Source: Notamacropus eugenii
Taxonomy: Eukaryota; Chordata; Mammalia; Diprotodontia; Macropodidae
Assembly: GCF_028372415.1 (NCBI RefSeq)
Contig: NC_092872.1
Coordinates: 87,022,613 to 87,086,612 of the forward strand
Reading direction: 5' to 3'
Length of the DNA: 64,000 nt
Below the pieces are notes generated by a model. That model searched no databases. It was not told the DNA's origin and worked only from the letters and a program-made list of their open reading frames with translations. This document shows positions 1 to 11,362 of this stretch, in pieces (position 1 is the stretch's first letter; each line of letters starts with the position of its first letter). The position numbers and the translations under genes were made by a program.

Positions 1-83
1 CAAGATATTCCTGGTAAATCTAGGGATTCTGGCCAATTGTGGATGTGCCAGTGATAGTGACAGAGGATGCTGATCCAGGATAA

Positions 84-328
84 TTACACTTCTTTTCTTT
101 ACTCCTTCCTACCATTCTTCCTTCCTTACCCTCCTTCCTCTTTTCCTTTCTTTTATTCCTTACCTCATCCCTTCTCAAGTGTTGCTTCCTTTTCTTCCTT
201 CTTTCCTTTCTCCCTTCATTCTTTCCATCCTCTATTCCCTCTTTGCTTCTTTCCTCCTTTCCCTTTATTTCTTCATTTTTCTTTCCTTCATTTCCTCCTT
301 TTCTCATTTTTTCTCTTACTGAGCAAAG
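84..328. repeat. CT-rich low-complexity tract
   Basis: About 245 bases of almost pure pyrimidine on the + strand, built from irregular CTTCC/CTTT units. The long open frames on both strands here are artefacts of this composition (F/S/P/L-rich one way, K/E/G/R-rich the other). Confidence 0.9.
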
Positions 329-330
329 CA

Positions 331-837
331 CCAGGTTTCCTGATCAATACTCAGGATATGCCATTGAAAAGTAGGCAGCTGCCTACATGACATGACTTCG
401 AAAGTGCTAGGAAGTGCTCCCTCCTCCCTCCTTGAAAGAAAAATTCCCCATCAGCTCATTGATGCTAGGGAATTTTACAATATAAGGTTCATTTCTTTGA
501 CTTAAGACACCATGCCCTGTTCAAACACAAATAGGCCTAAGATATGTACTTACCAGCCAGTTATATTTTAGGCAGAAAATGTGGTCTTATAAGTAGGATT
601 TGATGGGGCCTTGGAGAAAGGAGGAGAAGCATGGGGACAATGGCTACTTGAGATAGTTAAGAGGACACCTTCACAGGGCAAAGAAAAGAAAGAATGGGAA
701 GGAGATTCCAAATGACAAGCTTTTCCTACTTTCTTTCATTGTTTGTTTATTTGCAGTGTCAACAGCCACTTCCATCTTTCTACTATCTTAATCCATGAAA
801 GATCATGGGTTACAAATCATCTTGATTAAGCCACTAA
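331..837. other. No gene or repeat recognised
   Basis: Unique-looking, moderately A+T-rich DNA. I see no coding signal and cannot match it to a repeat family. Confidence 0.5.
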
Positions 838-1030
838 AGGGGCATTGTAATCTAATAGAAAGATGGCTAGATTTTGGAGGACCTAGGCTCAAGTCCCAAA
901 TTTCCTGGTTAATAACTGTGTAACACTGGGTAAGTCACTTCACTTTCTGGGTCTCAGTTTCTTCATCTGGAAAATGATGGGATTGGGTTGAATGATCTCT
1001 AAGTTACCTTAGAATGCTAAATCTATGATC
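838..1030 (+). mobile_element. MIR/CORE-SINE
   Basis: tRNA-derived SINE with the usual MIR order: degenerate B-box region, a stretch resembling TGTGTAACACTGGGTAAGTC, the TCAGTTTCTTCATCTG core, then a marsupial-type end reading roughly TTGGGTTGAATGATCTCTAAG. Old and diverged, with no clear TSD. Confidence 0.8.
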
Positions 1031-1625
1031 CTTCAGTCCTTTGAAGATTGAGGCTTTCTAACTTCATTCCCATTACTGACCCACCCTCATCCCTAAACAC
1101 AGTAGTGATTGTTGAGAGAACTCCATAACTGAGTATTTTCAAACACTGTTGTCCCATGATAGTCAGATAGGCTTCTGATTTCTCTCTACCTTCCCCACCC
1201 TGGTATACGCACACCCAAAACACTTAACTTCTGATTTCTATTTTGACAGATGTGCTATATTACTCTGAAGTACTTTCCACTAATTCTAGTTTTATGAAAA
1301 GGAAAAAAGCCAACTCTTAGAGGATTCACATATCGACTTACTGTTCACTAAGCTCTTATTAGATTGCTTTATATTGTGGGGACCAAAACAAAAAAAAATC
1401 AATGGATGTTTTGAGGGTTTCTCAGAAGGGAATACCCAATGTCTTGACACCCCCCTATTCCCCAATAATGGATGAAATATCAACCCAGTGCTCCAAGATG
1501 CATCTTGTTAACATTCAGCCATATCATACTTTGCTAGAGGAACCCAAACCTTATATAAGTGTAAACTCAGACGTAACCAGAAGAATAGATTGAGAAACCC
1601 AAGAAAAAGGAATCAGATTAATACA
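1031..1625. other. No gene or repeat recognised
   Basis: Contains two short poly-A/poly-C runs near 1390 and 1450. The small open frames have no recognisable domain. Confidence 0.5.
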
Positions 1626-1745
1626 CTGACAAGAACACCTGACTAGAGAATCAGTAGACCTGGATACTAATAACCATGTGACTTTGGACAAGTCATTTTT
1701 TACCTCCCTTGGCCTTGGTTTCCTCATCTACGAAATGAGGGGGAT
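1626..1745 (+). mobile_element. MIR fragment
   Basis: Middle part of a MIR: a GTGACTTTGGACAAGTCA-type motif followed by GGTTTCCTCATCTACGAAAT. Ends are lost. Confidence 0.7.
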
Positions 1746-2316
1746 GGGAAGAGAGGTGAAACAGGAAAAAAAACCTAAATGATCTGTGCTATCCTTCCCA
1801 GCTTCAACATTCTGTGGGAAAAAAATCAACAGCCTGCCAGCCAAGCCCCTTAGACCATAGGCCCAGTGAGAGTTTGACAGCATAACTTGAATTTCCTTCT
1901 CTATTTTTCTCTTCTGCAAGAAGAAACTCATGCCCACTCACTGAATTCCTTGGCTGAGCTCCCCCCCTGAGATCTAAGGGATGGGTATTGATCACACCAG
2001 CCTCTGTTTGCATTATTTAGCTCTCAAGAAACATCTGCTTGCTGTTCATTAGCTTTGTCTGGGTGCTGCTGCCAGATGGGAATGCCATCTGGTGGTTGAG
2101 TCCAGGATGTGCATTTATGCTCCCATATATTCAGATCCAACAACACCATTAACATCTGGCATGCTGTGGTGCACAGTTCCTTGGGTGCCATAGCAGCAGG
2201 GAATCTGTCACTCCTAACTGTACCAAACACCCTCCCCTGAAGTTGAGTTAAGAAAAATAGCTTTCCTGGGACCACCTTCCCCTGGGATAAGAACTGAGAG
2301 AGTTCCTCTCAACAGA
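1746..2316. other. No gene or repeat recognised
   Basis: Unique-looking sequence without coding or repeat signal that I recognise. Confidence 0.5.
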
Positions 2317-2458
2317 TCACTGAATCATATGTTGGGAGATAGAAGGGACTCCAAAGTCATCTAACCCAAACCTCTCATTTTACAGGTGAGTAAAATGAGA
2401 CCCAGCAAGGTTACATGTCTTGTCTGAGGTCACAAAGGGAGTAAGTAGGGGGACAGAG

Positions 2459-2468
2459 CCAAGATGGC
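2459..2468 (+). promoter_or_regulatory. YY1-like site at the HAL1 5' end
   Basis: CCAAGATGGC lies about 11 bases from the element start. In other mammalian L1s a YY1 site of this type near the 5' end sets the transcription start. Its presence supports an intact 5' end here; current activity is not implied. Confidence 0.55.
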
Positions 2469-3142
2469 AGAGTAGAAGGAAGGACCTGTAGAAGCTTTCC
2501 CCCCATAGCCCATAAAATACCTGTAAAAATGACTCAAAACAAATTCTAGAGCAGCAGAAGCCACAAAACAACAGAGTAAAAGAGATTTCTAGCCTAAGAC
2601 AGCCTGAAAGGGTGACAGGAAAGGTCTGTCTCACCAGATTTGGAGCAGAGTGCAGCCCAGCATAGCATGGCACAGACAGGACTGGAGCAGGCTTCAGTGT
2701 GAAAAATCACAGGTAGCAGCTGTGGTTCCCAGATTTCTCAACCCACAAATGGCAAAGATGGCTTTAAAGGTCAGTAATAAAGCTCTTTTACCGGGGTGAG
2801 AGGAGACTGTAGTCCAGACCCAGTCCCCAGCCCAGGGCAGTGGCACCAGTGTCCACTTTTGGAGCCCTCAGCCTAAAGACCCTGAGGGAATTGAGCAGCT
2901 GATCTGGGTCTCAGTTCTGAGTGGTGGTCCAGGGGTGAGGAGGAGCATTGGCATGGTGGAGCTGATGGTAACTGAAGAGAAGGAGTCCTACTCAAAGATC
3001 CTGGGCAGAAAAGAGTGCTTGTGCTTGCTCACAGAACAGAGCACAGTCCAGAAGAGGGGTAAATTCCTCTCCCTTGATTGTGCCACCTCAGAAGAACTGA
3101 GAACTTACAGGTCCTTTGAAAAAGGACTCAAAAGTCAAGTAA

Positions 3143-4589
3143 ATGGCTGGGAAAATGCCCCCAAAAGGGGGAAACATAAGACTATAGAAGGTTACTTTCT
3201 TGGTAAAAAGGTATTTTCTTTCATCCTCTTGGATGAGGAAGAACAAAGCATACCATCAGAAGAAGACATAGAAGTCAAGGCTTCTACATCCAAAACTGCC
3301 AAAAAATATGCAATGATCTCAGGCCATGGAAGAGCTCAAAAAGGATTTTCAAAATCAAGTAAGAGAGGTGGAGGAAAAAATGGGAAGAGAAATGAGAGCA
3401 ATGCAAGAAAATCATGAAAAGCAAGTCAATAGCTTGCTAAAAGAGACCCATAGAAATGCTGAAGAAAATAACACCTTTAAAAATAGACTAACCCAAATGA
3501 CAAAAGAGGTCCAAAAAGTCAATGAGGAGAAGAATACTTTAAAAAGCAGAATTGCTCACATGGAAAAGGAGGTTCAAAAGCTCCCAGAAGAAAACATTTC
3601 TTTAAAAATTGGAATGCGTGTTCATCCTTCATTGCCAAAGAAGACTATGGCATCAGAGAAATGATGACATGACTTACATTTAAATTTGTTTTGAGTGAGG
3701 GAGGGCTGTGCAGGTCACCAGCCTCACTTCTCCTCCAGAGCCATCTGAGTCCAGTGACCAGATATTCATCAGGATGACTGGAGATGACCCAGGATGAGGC
3801 AATTGAGGTTAAGTGACTTGCCCAAGGTCACACAGCTAGTGAGTGTCAAGTGTCTGAGGTGAGATTTGAACTCAGGTCCTCCTGACTCCTGCACTGGTGC
3901 TCTACCCACTGCGCCACTTAGCTGCCCTTAAAAAATTAGAATGGAGCAGATGGAAGCTAATGACTTTATGAGAAGCCAAGAAATTATAAAACACAACCAA
4001 AAGAATGAAAAAAATGGAAGACAATGTGAAATAACTCACTGGAAAACAACTGACCTGGAAAACATATCCAGGAGAGATAATTTAAAAATATAGGTCTACC
4101 TGAAAAGCATGATCAAAAAAAGAGCTGAGACATCATCTTCCAAGAAATTATCAAGGAAAACTGCCCTGATATTCTAGACCCAGAGGGAAAATAGAAATGG
4201 AAAAAATTCACTGATCACTTCCTGAAGGAGATCCCAGAATGAAAACTCCTAAGAATATTGTAGCCAAATTCCAGAGTTCCCAGGTCAAGGAGAAAATATT
4301 ACAAGCACCCAAAAAGAAACAATTCAAGTATTGTGAAAATACAATCAGGATAACATAGGATTTAGCAGCTTCTACACCAAGGGGTCAAAGGACTTGGAAT
4401 ATGATATTTCAAAGGTCAAAGGAGCTAGGATTAAAACTAAGAATCACCTACTCAGCAAAACTGAGTATAACACTTCAGGGGGGAAAATGGAATGTCAATG
4501 AAATAGAGAACTTCCAAGAATTCTTGTTGAAAAGATCAGAGCTGAATAGAAAATTTGACTTTCAAATTCAAGAATCAAGAGAAACATGA
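3143..4589 (+). pseudogene. Broken HAL1 ORF1 (coiled-coil RNA-binding protein)
   Basis: Remains of L1-type ORF1. A likely start ATG lies at 3143, but that frame meets a stop within 15 codons, while the neighbouring frame stays open to 3417, so there is at least one frameshift. From 3326 a K/E-rich heptad coiled coil is readable (MEELKKDFQNQ..., repeated EVQK and EENxxLK units) up to about 3616. A WSINE1 at 3617-3927 interrupts it. Beyond it the frame is broken by stops, but the C-terminal domain is recognisable at 4401-4589 (ELNRKFDFQ...ESRET). The protein would be a trimeric nucleic-acid-binding chaperone in an intact element (family knowledge). The second HAL1 at 44509-46540 confirms the domain order. 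Confidence 0.8.
3617..3927 (-). mobile_element. WSINE1-like SINE inserted in HAL1 ORF1
   Basis: Reads, on the minus strand: tRNA-like head (GGGCAGCTAAGTGG...GAGTTCAAATC B-box), CORE-like middle (TGTGTGACCTTGGGCAAGTC), then about 200 bases ending ...CAATGAAGGATGAACACG. TSD TTTAAAAATTGGAATG at 3601-3616 and TTAAAAAATTAGAATG at 3928-3943 (14/16). It cuts the ORF1 coding sequence, so it is younger than the HAL1. Confidence 0.85.
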
Positions 4590-4689
4590 AAAGGAAAACA
4601 GGAAAGAGAAGCCTTGAGGAACTCATTAAAGTTGAACTGTTTACATTCCCACATATAAATGTTATTTATAACTCATGAGATCTTTTTCA

Positions 4690-4815
4690 GTATTGGGTAG
4701 TTAGAGGAAATATATATGTAGGTGTGTATGGGTATGTATGTGTGTGTATATTATATGTGTGTAGGTATGCATATGTACATGTTTGTATGTGTATGTATAT
4801 ATACATAGACAGAGG
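4690..4815. repeat. TG/TA-rich microsatellite inside HAL1
   Basis: Alternating purine-pyrimidine tract of GTGTATG/TATATG units just downstream of ORF1. The second HAL1 has a similar tract at the same internal position (45340-45430). Confidence 0.85.
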
Positions 4816-5735
4816 GCACAGGGTGAGCTGAATATGAAGGAAGAATATCTAAAAAAATAAAATTTACTGTTGAATGGAATGTACTAGGAGTAAGAGAAAG
4901 GGAAAGGTAGAAGGTATCAAAGCATCTCACATAAAAGAGGGAAGAAAGAGCTTTTACAATGAAGGGAAAGAGGAGAGAAATGAAAGGAAGTAATTGAGCC
5001 TTACTCTCACGTGATTTAGCTTAAGGAAAGAATAACATATACTCAATTGAATATGGAAATCTATTTTACCCTGCAGGAAGGCAAGGGGGAAGGGGATAAT
5101 AGAGGGAAGATAAGAGAAGGGACAGCAAATTGGGGAAAGGGATAATCAGAAACAAACACTATTGTAGGAGGACAGGTTAAGGGAGAGAATGGAATAAATG
5201 AAGGGCAAGATAGAACAGAGGGAAATGTGGTTAGTCTTTTACAACACAACTATTATGGAAGTACTTTGCATTGATACACATGTATGACATATTGCATTGC
5301 TTGTTTTTTCAATGAGGGTGAGTAGAGATGGAGGGAGAGAATATGGAACTCAAAGCTTTAAGAATGAAAGTTAAAAATTGTTTTAGCATGTAACTGTAAA
5401 TTAAGCTATACAGGCAATGGAGTATAGAATTCTATTTTACCCTACAGGAAAACAGAGGGGAAGGGGGATGGAAAAAGGGTGGGTAATAGACGGAAGGACA
5501 GACTAGAGGAAGGGGTGAATGGGGTACATGTTGTCCTGGGGTGGGAGGTGGGGACAGATGGGGAGAAAATTTTGAATTCAAATTTTGTGGAAGTGAATGT
5601 TAAGAACTGAAAAATAAATAATTATATATTTAAAAAAAAGAAAGGGAGTAAATATCAGAGATAAGATTTGAACTCAGGTCCTTTGACTTCAAGCCATCCT
5701 TCTTGCTAAACCACATTGCTTCTCTTTTTCCAAAC

Positions 5736-6342
5736 AGGTACAGATTCTGTTGCTTAGATTTATTCATGAGTCATTCTAGCTAAAACCCCTTTGATCAACA
5801 AGTCTTCATAACACCTTTTGTGACATTCTGGTGTGGTCATGTAATATAACTTTTTTCAAGCAATTCAACAAGATCACAAACTGATTTCAGAGATCAGAGT
5901 TTTCTGTTTTCAGCACCTAGGACAGCTCTAGGCATGTATGCTCCGCTACCCAGTGGACTTCCGATCTCATCAGCAGAGTTATTCTCTCCAGCCACAACTT
6001 AACTATGCCTTTCTATCTTGGGCAACTTTCTTCCATGTCATCTCATAAGTTCACTACAGAGAGTCTGTCCAATATTGGGAGATAGGGAGATGGGGGAGCA
6101 TCTTTTTTGCCATCGCAAGTATACATATAATGCCTACAGGTTGCTGTCCATTATCTCTCTCTGTGTCCAGACTATCATCTTTTACAATGAGACATTTCCT
6201 CAATGACATCGTTTATACTTGTGTTCCCAAATGGTTCTTTTTTATAATGGGTTGCCACCTGTTCACTTTCACCATGTGCCTCAGAATTACCCTTTGGATC
6301 ATCTTCAACTTCAGTTCTTCAGAAACTAGTATTTCACACAAT
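5736..6342. other. No gene or repeat recognised
   Basis: Unique-looking. Short open frames lack any domain. Confidence 0.5.
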
Positions 6343-6352
6343 CAACCAACAT

Positions 6353-6666
6353 GGGAAAGCTAGGTGGTGCAGTGGATAAAACACCAGCGCAGGAGTCAGG
6401 AGGACCTGAGTTCAAATCTCACCTCAGACACTTGACACTCACTAGCTGTGGGACCTTGGGCAAGTCACTTAACCCCAATTGCCTCATTCTGGGTCATTTT
6501 CAATCATCCTGATGAATATCTGGTCACTGAATTCAGATGGCTCTGGAGGAGAAGTGAGGCTGGTGACCTGCACAGCCCTCCTTCACTCAAAACAGTCAAG
6601 TGCAAGTCATGTCATCATTTCTGTGATGCCATGGTCTTCTTTGGCAATGAAGGATGAACACACACA
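6353..6666 (+). mobile_element. WSINE1-like SINE, full length
   Basis: Head GGGAAAGCTAGGTGGTGCAG with A-box and GAGTTCAAATC B-box, CORE middle (GGGACCTTGGGCAAGTCACT), junction CCCAATTGCCTCA, then a LINE-derived tail ending CAATGAAGGATGAACACACA. Perfect 10-bp TSD CAACCAACAT at 6343-6352 and 6667-6676. One of three long WSINE1 copies here. Confidence 0.85.
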
Positions 6667-6878
6667 CAACCAACATAAAGAAAAGAATATTAGCATTAAA
6701 GTGATGAGCCTTTGTTTCAAGGAGAAACTTAAAGTCATCAAAATAACTTTTTTTAATTCCCCAAAGACACTCTAGCCTACTTTGCTCACTGAGTTCAATC
6801 ATGGGTCCAGCCCATTGTTCATTTGCAGTATGTTTCCAAGACATATGTGTTGATGTATCAGTTCTTTAGGTGGTCTTA

Positions 6879-6945
6879 CAGCACTTCTTAAACAGCTTAA
6901 GAAGCACTGATGAGGTTTGTGAGTGGAAAAAATTTAAGAAGCCCT
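6879..6945. mobile_element. Very short hAT-like MITE remnant
   Basis: Only 67 bases: begins CAGCACTTCTTAAAC and ends TTTAAGAAGCCCTG, near-perfect inverted ends like those of the TTCTTAA-type elements elsewhere in the window. Almost all the interior is missing. An internal inverted repeat CTTCTTAA/TTAAGAAG is also present (6884-6904). Confidence 0.45.
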
Positions 6946-7069
6946 GGAGTCTATCCAGCTACACAACATAGTACAGGACAATGAGCACTCTTCGCCCACT
7001 TGCTTTTTCCTATAAGGTACACAGCAGGCACTTAATACATACTCACTAAATCAGTGAATCAATGTCTCA

Positions 7070-7245
7070 TGGCACAGGGGAAAGGGCACTGGATTTGGAA
7101 TCAGAAGACCAAGGTACAAATCCAATTTCAGCTACTATCTGTGTGACTTTGTGCAAGCTGTTCAGCCTCCTGGAGCCTCAGTTTCCACTTTGTAATATGA
7201 GGACACTGCCCTAGAAAATCTCTAAGGTGAGTTCCAGCTTTTGCT
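7070..7245 (+). mobile_element. MIR
   Basis: GAAAGGGCACTGGATTTGGA head region, TGTGTGACTTTGTGCAAG, then CCTCAGTTTCC and a diverged end. Nearly full length. Confidence 0.8.
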
Positions 7246-7485
7246 TTTACTAAGTGCCTGCTCTGTGCTGGCATTGCTGATGTTACATTAATTAATATGG
7301 CCACTTTTAGCCAGTGCCCAATTTGGAGTCCATTCATCACATATCCAAGGAACGCTTCTTGGGACTTCTCCTCCCCTCTTCCACTCACAAGCAGCCTGAC
7401 ATCTTGACTACCAGAAAGCATCTCTACTCTTGCAACAACAGGCCAGGCCAAGTTGTCTTGTTGTGAACTTTCTTTTTCATATCAA

Positions 7486-7732
7486 GGAATTCAGTTCAGT
7501 CACATCCAACTTGTTGTGAGCACATATGAGATTTTCTTGGCAGAGATACTGAAGTAGTTTGCCATTTCTTTCTCCAGCTCATCTTACAGAAGAGAAAACC
7601 TAGGTAAACAGGGTTAAGTGACTTGCTCAAGGTAACACAGCTAGTTAGTAGTTGAAACTATATTTGAACTCAGGAAGGTTAGTCTTCCCGATTCCAAGCC
7701 CAGTGCTCTATCCACTGTGCTATCTAGCTGAC
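7486..7732 (-). mobile_element. MAR1-like SINE
   Basis: Minus-strand tRNA-derived SINE: head near 7731 (AGTCAGCTAGATAGCACAGT), CORE part (GTGTTACCTTGAGCAAGTCA), then the diagnostic tail GGAGAAAGAAATGGCAAACT...CTGCCAAGAAAATC. TSD TCATATCAA at 7477-7485 and TCATGTCAA at 7733-7741 (8/9). The tail resembles the 3' end of Bov-B/RTE LINEs. Confidence 0.85.
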
Positions 7733-7827
7733 TCATGTCAAAAATTAATTCCCACTATTAGACTCTTCCTTAGGTGAAGGTGCTGTTTCCAGAAGGCCTC
7801 TATCAAAATGGAGCTGTCCAGTGGTCA

Positions 7828-8025
7828 GAGGATCATAGATTGAGATCTGGAAGAGATCTCAGAAGCCATCTAATTCAACTTGTTTATTTTACAGATGAGG
7901 AAAGAAAGTCCCAGGAAGATTCAGTATCTTGCCCAAGGTGACACAAGTAATAAATAATCAGGGTAAAAATTTGAGCCCCATTCCTCCAACTTCAGAAACA
8001 GCCTTCTTTCCTCTGTACCAAGTAT
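7828..8025 (-). mobile_element. MIR
   Basis: Minus strand: ATTTTACAGATGAGGAAAGA, TTGCCCAAGGTGACACAAGT, and a fading 5' head. Confidence 0.75.
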
Positions 8026-8355
8026 CTCATTAATTCATCCATGTGGATAAATTCGGAAACCAGGATCCTGGGTGAATGAGGGGGATGCAAGAAGGCTATC
8101 TTTAGATGGGAATTGAGTAGAAATATGAAAATTAGAAGCACAGGGTGCTGTCCCCAGGACAAGAATGGGTGGTCATTGCAGTCAACAAGGGTCTCTGGAC
8201 AGCAAGAAGGCAGCACGAGATGCCTTGGATCTTAATAGGGGACCCATTAAAATAGAGATGGTAGTGCTGATGATAGACCTTGCCTATTTCTCCCTTTTGC
8301 CGGGAGGTGCCTAGTTGGAGAGAATAACCCAAAATGTTTCCTAATATGTTTTCTG

Positions 8356-8357
<2 letters not shown>

Positions 8358-8404
<47 letters not shown>
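8358..8404. repeat. (CA)n microsatellite, about 23 units
   Basis: Uninterrupted CA run, likely length-polymorphic. It produces a valine/cysteine open frame on the minus strand that is not a gene. Confidence 0.97.
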
Positions 8405-8405
<1 letters not shown>

Positions 8406-9250
8406 TCTATCACCTCATTAAAAAAAAAAAGCTGAAACTTCATAGTTGGAAGTTTTTGTCTTGGGGAAAATGGGGAGAAACAGCTTCAGGTCCTGGCCCA
8501 AATCCACCCTGAATTGGATCCACATTGATTGGAACTCTCACTCCATTAACGGTTTAGAGTCAGAAGCAGACCTAACTAATAATTCAGTTTCCTAAGACTT
8601 AAGTCATAAGTCAGCCTTTGCCACAACCAGCTGTTCCAGAACCCAAATGCTACCCATGAAGCCCTGCTGCTTCTTTTTTTTTTTTCCAGGGGCCTGGATC
8701 CATTTCGTTTAGGACCCTCCTCCAGGGGAACTTTCCCTTTTGTCCTCATCCTTAAAGGAAGTACCACAGTAGAGGTATGGTATTCTTTACACTTGTAGAG
8801 CTGCTTGAAGAAGGCATGCCTAACCCCAGCTGTGCAAAGCCAAGGAAGTTACTAATGATTAGGCGTCTTCCTAACAACAAAATCTGCTTGTAGTAGGCTA
8901 TATGGACTATTTGGCAGATGCCACTAATATCAGGCCTTTTAGGTATCTCTAGGGTATGTACAACTATATTGGACCAGGTCTATCTCAAGTCAATCCAGTG
9001 ATTGAGGCTTAAGATTAAAATGCAAAGACAGGGTAGCCAAGGCTGATGTCCAAGCTCCTAGGGCCTGTGGCTACCTAAGAACTGCAAGTATTTCCTTAAA
9101 GGTGATAAATAATAACAAATGAACTAGAAACATAAGATGCAGAATGAGACACGTTTTCAGACACAATGAATGTGGAAATTTGCTTTGCTTAACTTTAAAT
9201 GTTAAACTTTACTAGCATGAAATTGTGCTAGGACTTTTGGAATATCCAAT
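8405..9250. other. No gene or repeat recognised
   Basis: Includes a T-run near 8676. No coding signal or repeat match. Confidence 0.5.
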
Positions 9251-9697
9251 ATATTTGTTACAAGCACTTTATTTTTATTTTTTTCTTTTACTGGGGGGGG
9301 AGGAGGTGGCACAAGTGGCAAGGAGAGAAAGAGATAAGGTCACAAAGAAGAAAGAAAGAAAAGAAAGTCATTGAGGCATTCTTTTAAAAATAGAAAATGA
9401 TGGAAGGAAGGCCAGAAAGAATCCAAACAAAGCTTCCGATTGAACTTAGTGTATACTTTAAAAAAAACCAAACTGTAGTTTCATGTACAATCTTACATAT
9501 AAAAATGTCCATTCTATTTCATGTTTATATTCAGAATAAAAATAAAACTAATTTTAAAAAATAAATGTTAATTATAGATCATAGATTAATTGGAGATGTT
9601 ACATGAATGTGTATGATATGGAGCTATATCTGGCTTTCTGTGTCTTCGTGTCTTTACTTAGTGTGTCTATATGTTTTAGGATGTGTTTATCTCTGCA

Positions 9698-9701
<4 letters not shown>

Positions 9702-9730
<29 letters not shown>
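9702..9730. repeat. (GT)n microsatellite
   Basis: About 14-15 uninterrupted GT units in a T/G-rich neighbourhood (9640-9790). Confidence 0.95.
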
Positions 9731-9737
<7 letters not shown>

Positions 9738-10990
9738 CTGTTTGTGAGTCTCGCTGTGTACTCTTGTTTAGATTCACTGTTTTCCTCTGGGAGCTATTTC
9801 CTTTGAAGTTCTTCAGCAGAATTGGTCAATAATGTGAAGTTTCTTTCATTCTTTGCTTTAAAAAGAAAAAATTCTGTGTAGTGGAGGTGCTATGAAGAGT
9901 GGGGTTTTAACTAGAGAAGGGTCTGTTTGTCCGAGTTCCAAGACCACTTGGAGGAGTATGGCATTCTGCCACTAAAGGAATCCAACTTCCTTCCCCAGAT
10001 CCTATCTCCTCTTTGCCAGACAACCTGGACTGAAGATTAAAGTAATTGGGGCCATCGATTCACCATGGTCTGGAAGGGAGAAAAAGCACATATGTGTACT
10101 ATCTCTCACTCTTCCTCCAGCAGTGTGGTAATGGACTTTGGCTGGTGAGGCGTGGAGAACTGAGCTAGGGAGAGGAGAAGGCAGGGGCCCGCCTGCAATC
10201 AACATTGGAAACTAGTCATTGGCATAGCTCTATCCTCCACTGCACTTGGTCCCTTCCAGTTGTTGCTGGCACCTCCCCATTGGTGTAGGGGCCCTGAGTC
10301 TATGCCACCTGCTTCCCTAAGCTCAGCCAGCAGAAATCCAATTTGTTTGGTTGTGTTTTCTCTCACCAGTTCTGGCAAATATCTTAGGGCTGATGTCTTG
10401 GAAAATTCCCAGCTCTAAGAATGAACTGGAGTGTAAGGGCTGCAAGGATATGATTCTGGTTCTATCTTCCCCAGAGCTCCAGGATGAGGAAGATTAGGGA
10501 AATGGCAAGAAGGGATTAGCAGCCTGAGTTCTATCCATAGAAGAGATAGGGGAAGTAAAACTCTCTGCCCCTACAGGGCAAAGAGAGTTCTTGGCAGTTG
10601 CAAAATGGAGGCGACAGTTTTTGCAAAGAAGACAAGGAAGGAGCTCTTGGAGGATGAACACCAAAAGCCCTTGTCAACTTGCCAATAGTAAGAGAAGGAA
10701 AATCACACCAAGGAGATAGCTGGGCCCTTTTGAGAAGCCAGGATATACCAACATAAGTATAGGTACTCAATTTTTTTCTTCCTGATCACATTCAAATATC
10801 TTTGCTTATGTTATTATCATCCCACTTATTAAATCCTAAAGGTAGGAGAGACATCAAGACACACCAACCCTCTCCTAACCCCTATCGTAATATTTGAGTA
10901 AAGAAATAAAGCCACCCATATGGGGGTATTAGAATCCAGTGTAGTGAGACTCAGTCTCCATGTGGATCATAGGAGCTCCTATCCTTAGTC
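9731..10990. other. No gene or repeat recognised
   Basis: The longest quiet stretch in the first 12 kb. Small open frames on the minus strand (10002-10205, 10531-10770) lack domains. It could be ancient repeat beyond recognition, or unique intronic/intergenic DNA. Confidence 0.5.
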
Positions 10991-11003
10991 AATTCTCTCA
11001 TAG

Positions 11004-11005
11004 AT

Positions 11006-11059
<54 letters not shown>

Positions 11060-11104
11060 TAGATCATTATATATTATATATTTATATTATATATTATATA
11101 GATC
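11004..11104. repeat. (GATA)n microsatellite with AT-rich extension
   Basis: About 15 GATA units, then TATATTATATATTTATATTA-like sequence to 11104. The motif TATAGATCATTA occurs on both sides of the AT-rich part. Confidence 0.95.
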
Positions 11105-11159
11105 ATTAGCCACAAGAGGAAGTGGTTTAAAAGGTATGGATGACTTAAGGCAGCCCTAG

Positions 11160-11362
11160 GAGAGCAAACCAAAGCCTGTGGCACAAAGTAAGGAATGCTG
11201 AACTTGTAATCACAGGGTCAGAATTTGAATCATGATTTTGCCTCCTATCACCTCAGTCATCTTAGGCATATTATTTCACCACTTTTGGCTTCAGTTTTCT
11301 TGAGTCTGTAATGAGGGGGTTAAACAACGTCCTTCCTAGATGTAGATCTATGTTCCTATATC
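11160..11362 (+). mobile_element. MIR, old
   Basis: Recognisable CACCTCAGTCATCTTAGGCA, TTGGCTTCAGTTTTCTTGAG and a late AACGTCCTTCCTAGATGTAG. Strongly diverged. Confidence 0.6.

Larger units (their letters stand above)
2448..5640 (+). mobile_element. Full-length HAL1 (half-LINE-1) element
   Basis: Starts with a run of G and the L1-type motif GAGCCAAGATGGC, has a 5' region of about 0.7 kb, ORF1 remains (about 3143-4589), an ORF1-like C-terminal end, a G/A-rich 3' region and a short poly-A. No ORF2 reverse transcriptase follows ORF1, which defines the HAL1 class known in mammals. Flanking TSD: AAAGGGAGTAAGTA at 2434-2447 and AAAGGGAGTAAATA at 5641-5654 (13/14). Total 3193 bases, of which 311 are a later WSINE1 insertion. 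It would have relied on an L1 for mobilisation (inference). It inserted into an older MIR. Confidence 0.85.
2317..5735 (-). mobile_element. MIR split by a HAL1 insertion
   Basis: A minus-strand MIR lies at 2317-2447 (ATTTTACAG...GAGGTCACAAAG side) and resumes at 5641-5735 (AGATTTGAACTCAGGTCCT side). The two halves join into one MIR if 2448-5640 is removed and one copy of the 14-bp duplication is dropped. Confidence 0.85.

Noticed and set aside
2935..3417. 160-codon frame that looked like a host protein
   Set aside because: It is the HAL1 5' region and frameshifted ORF1; the second HAL1 copy confirms this.
6353..6430. tRNA gene
   Set aside because: A- and B-box words are present, but the sequence is a SINE head without a cloverleaf. 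The same holds for the other SINE heads.
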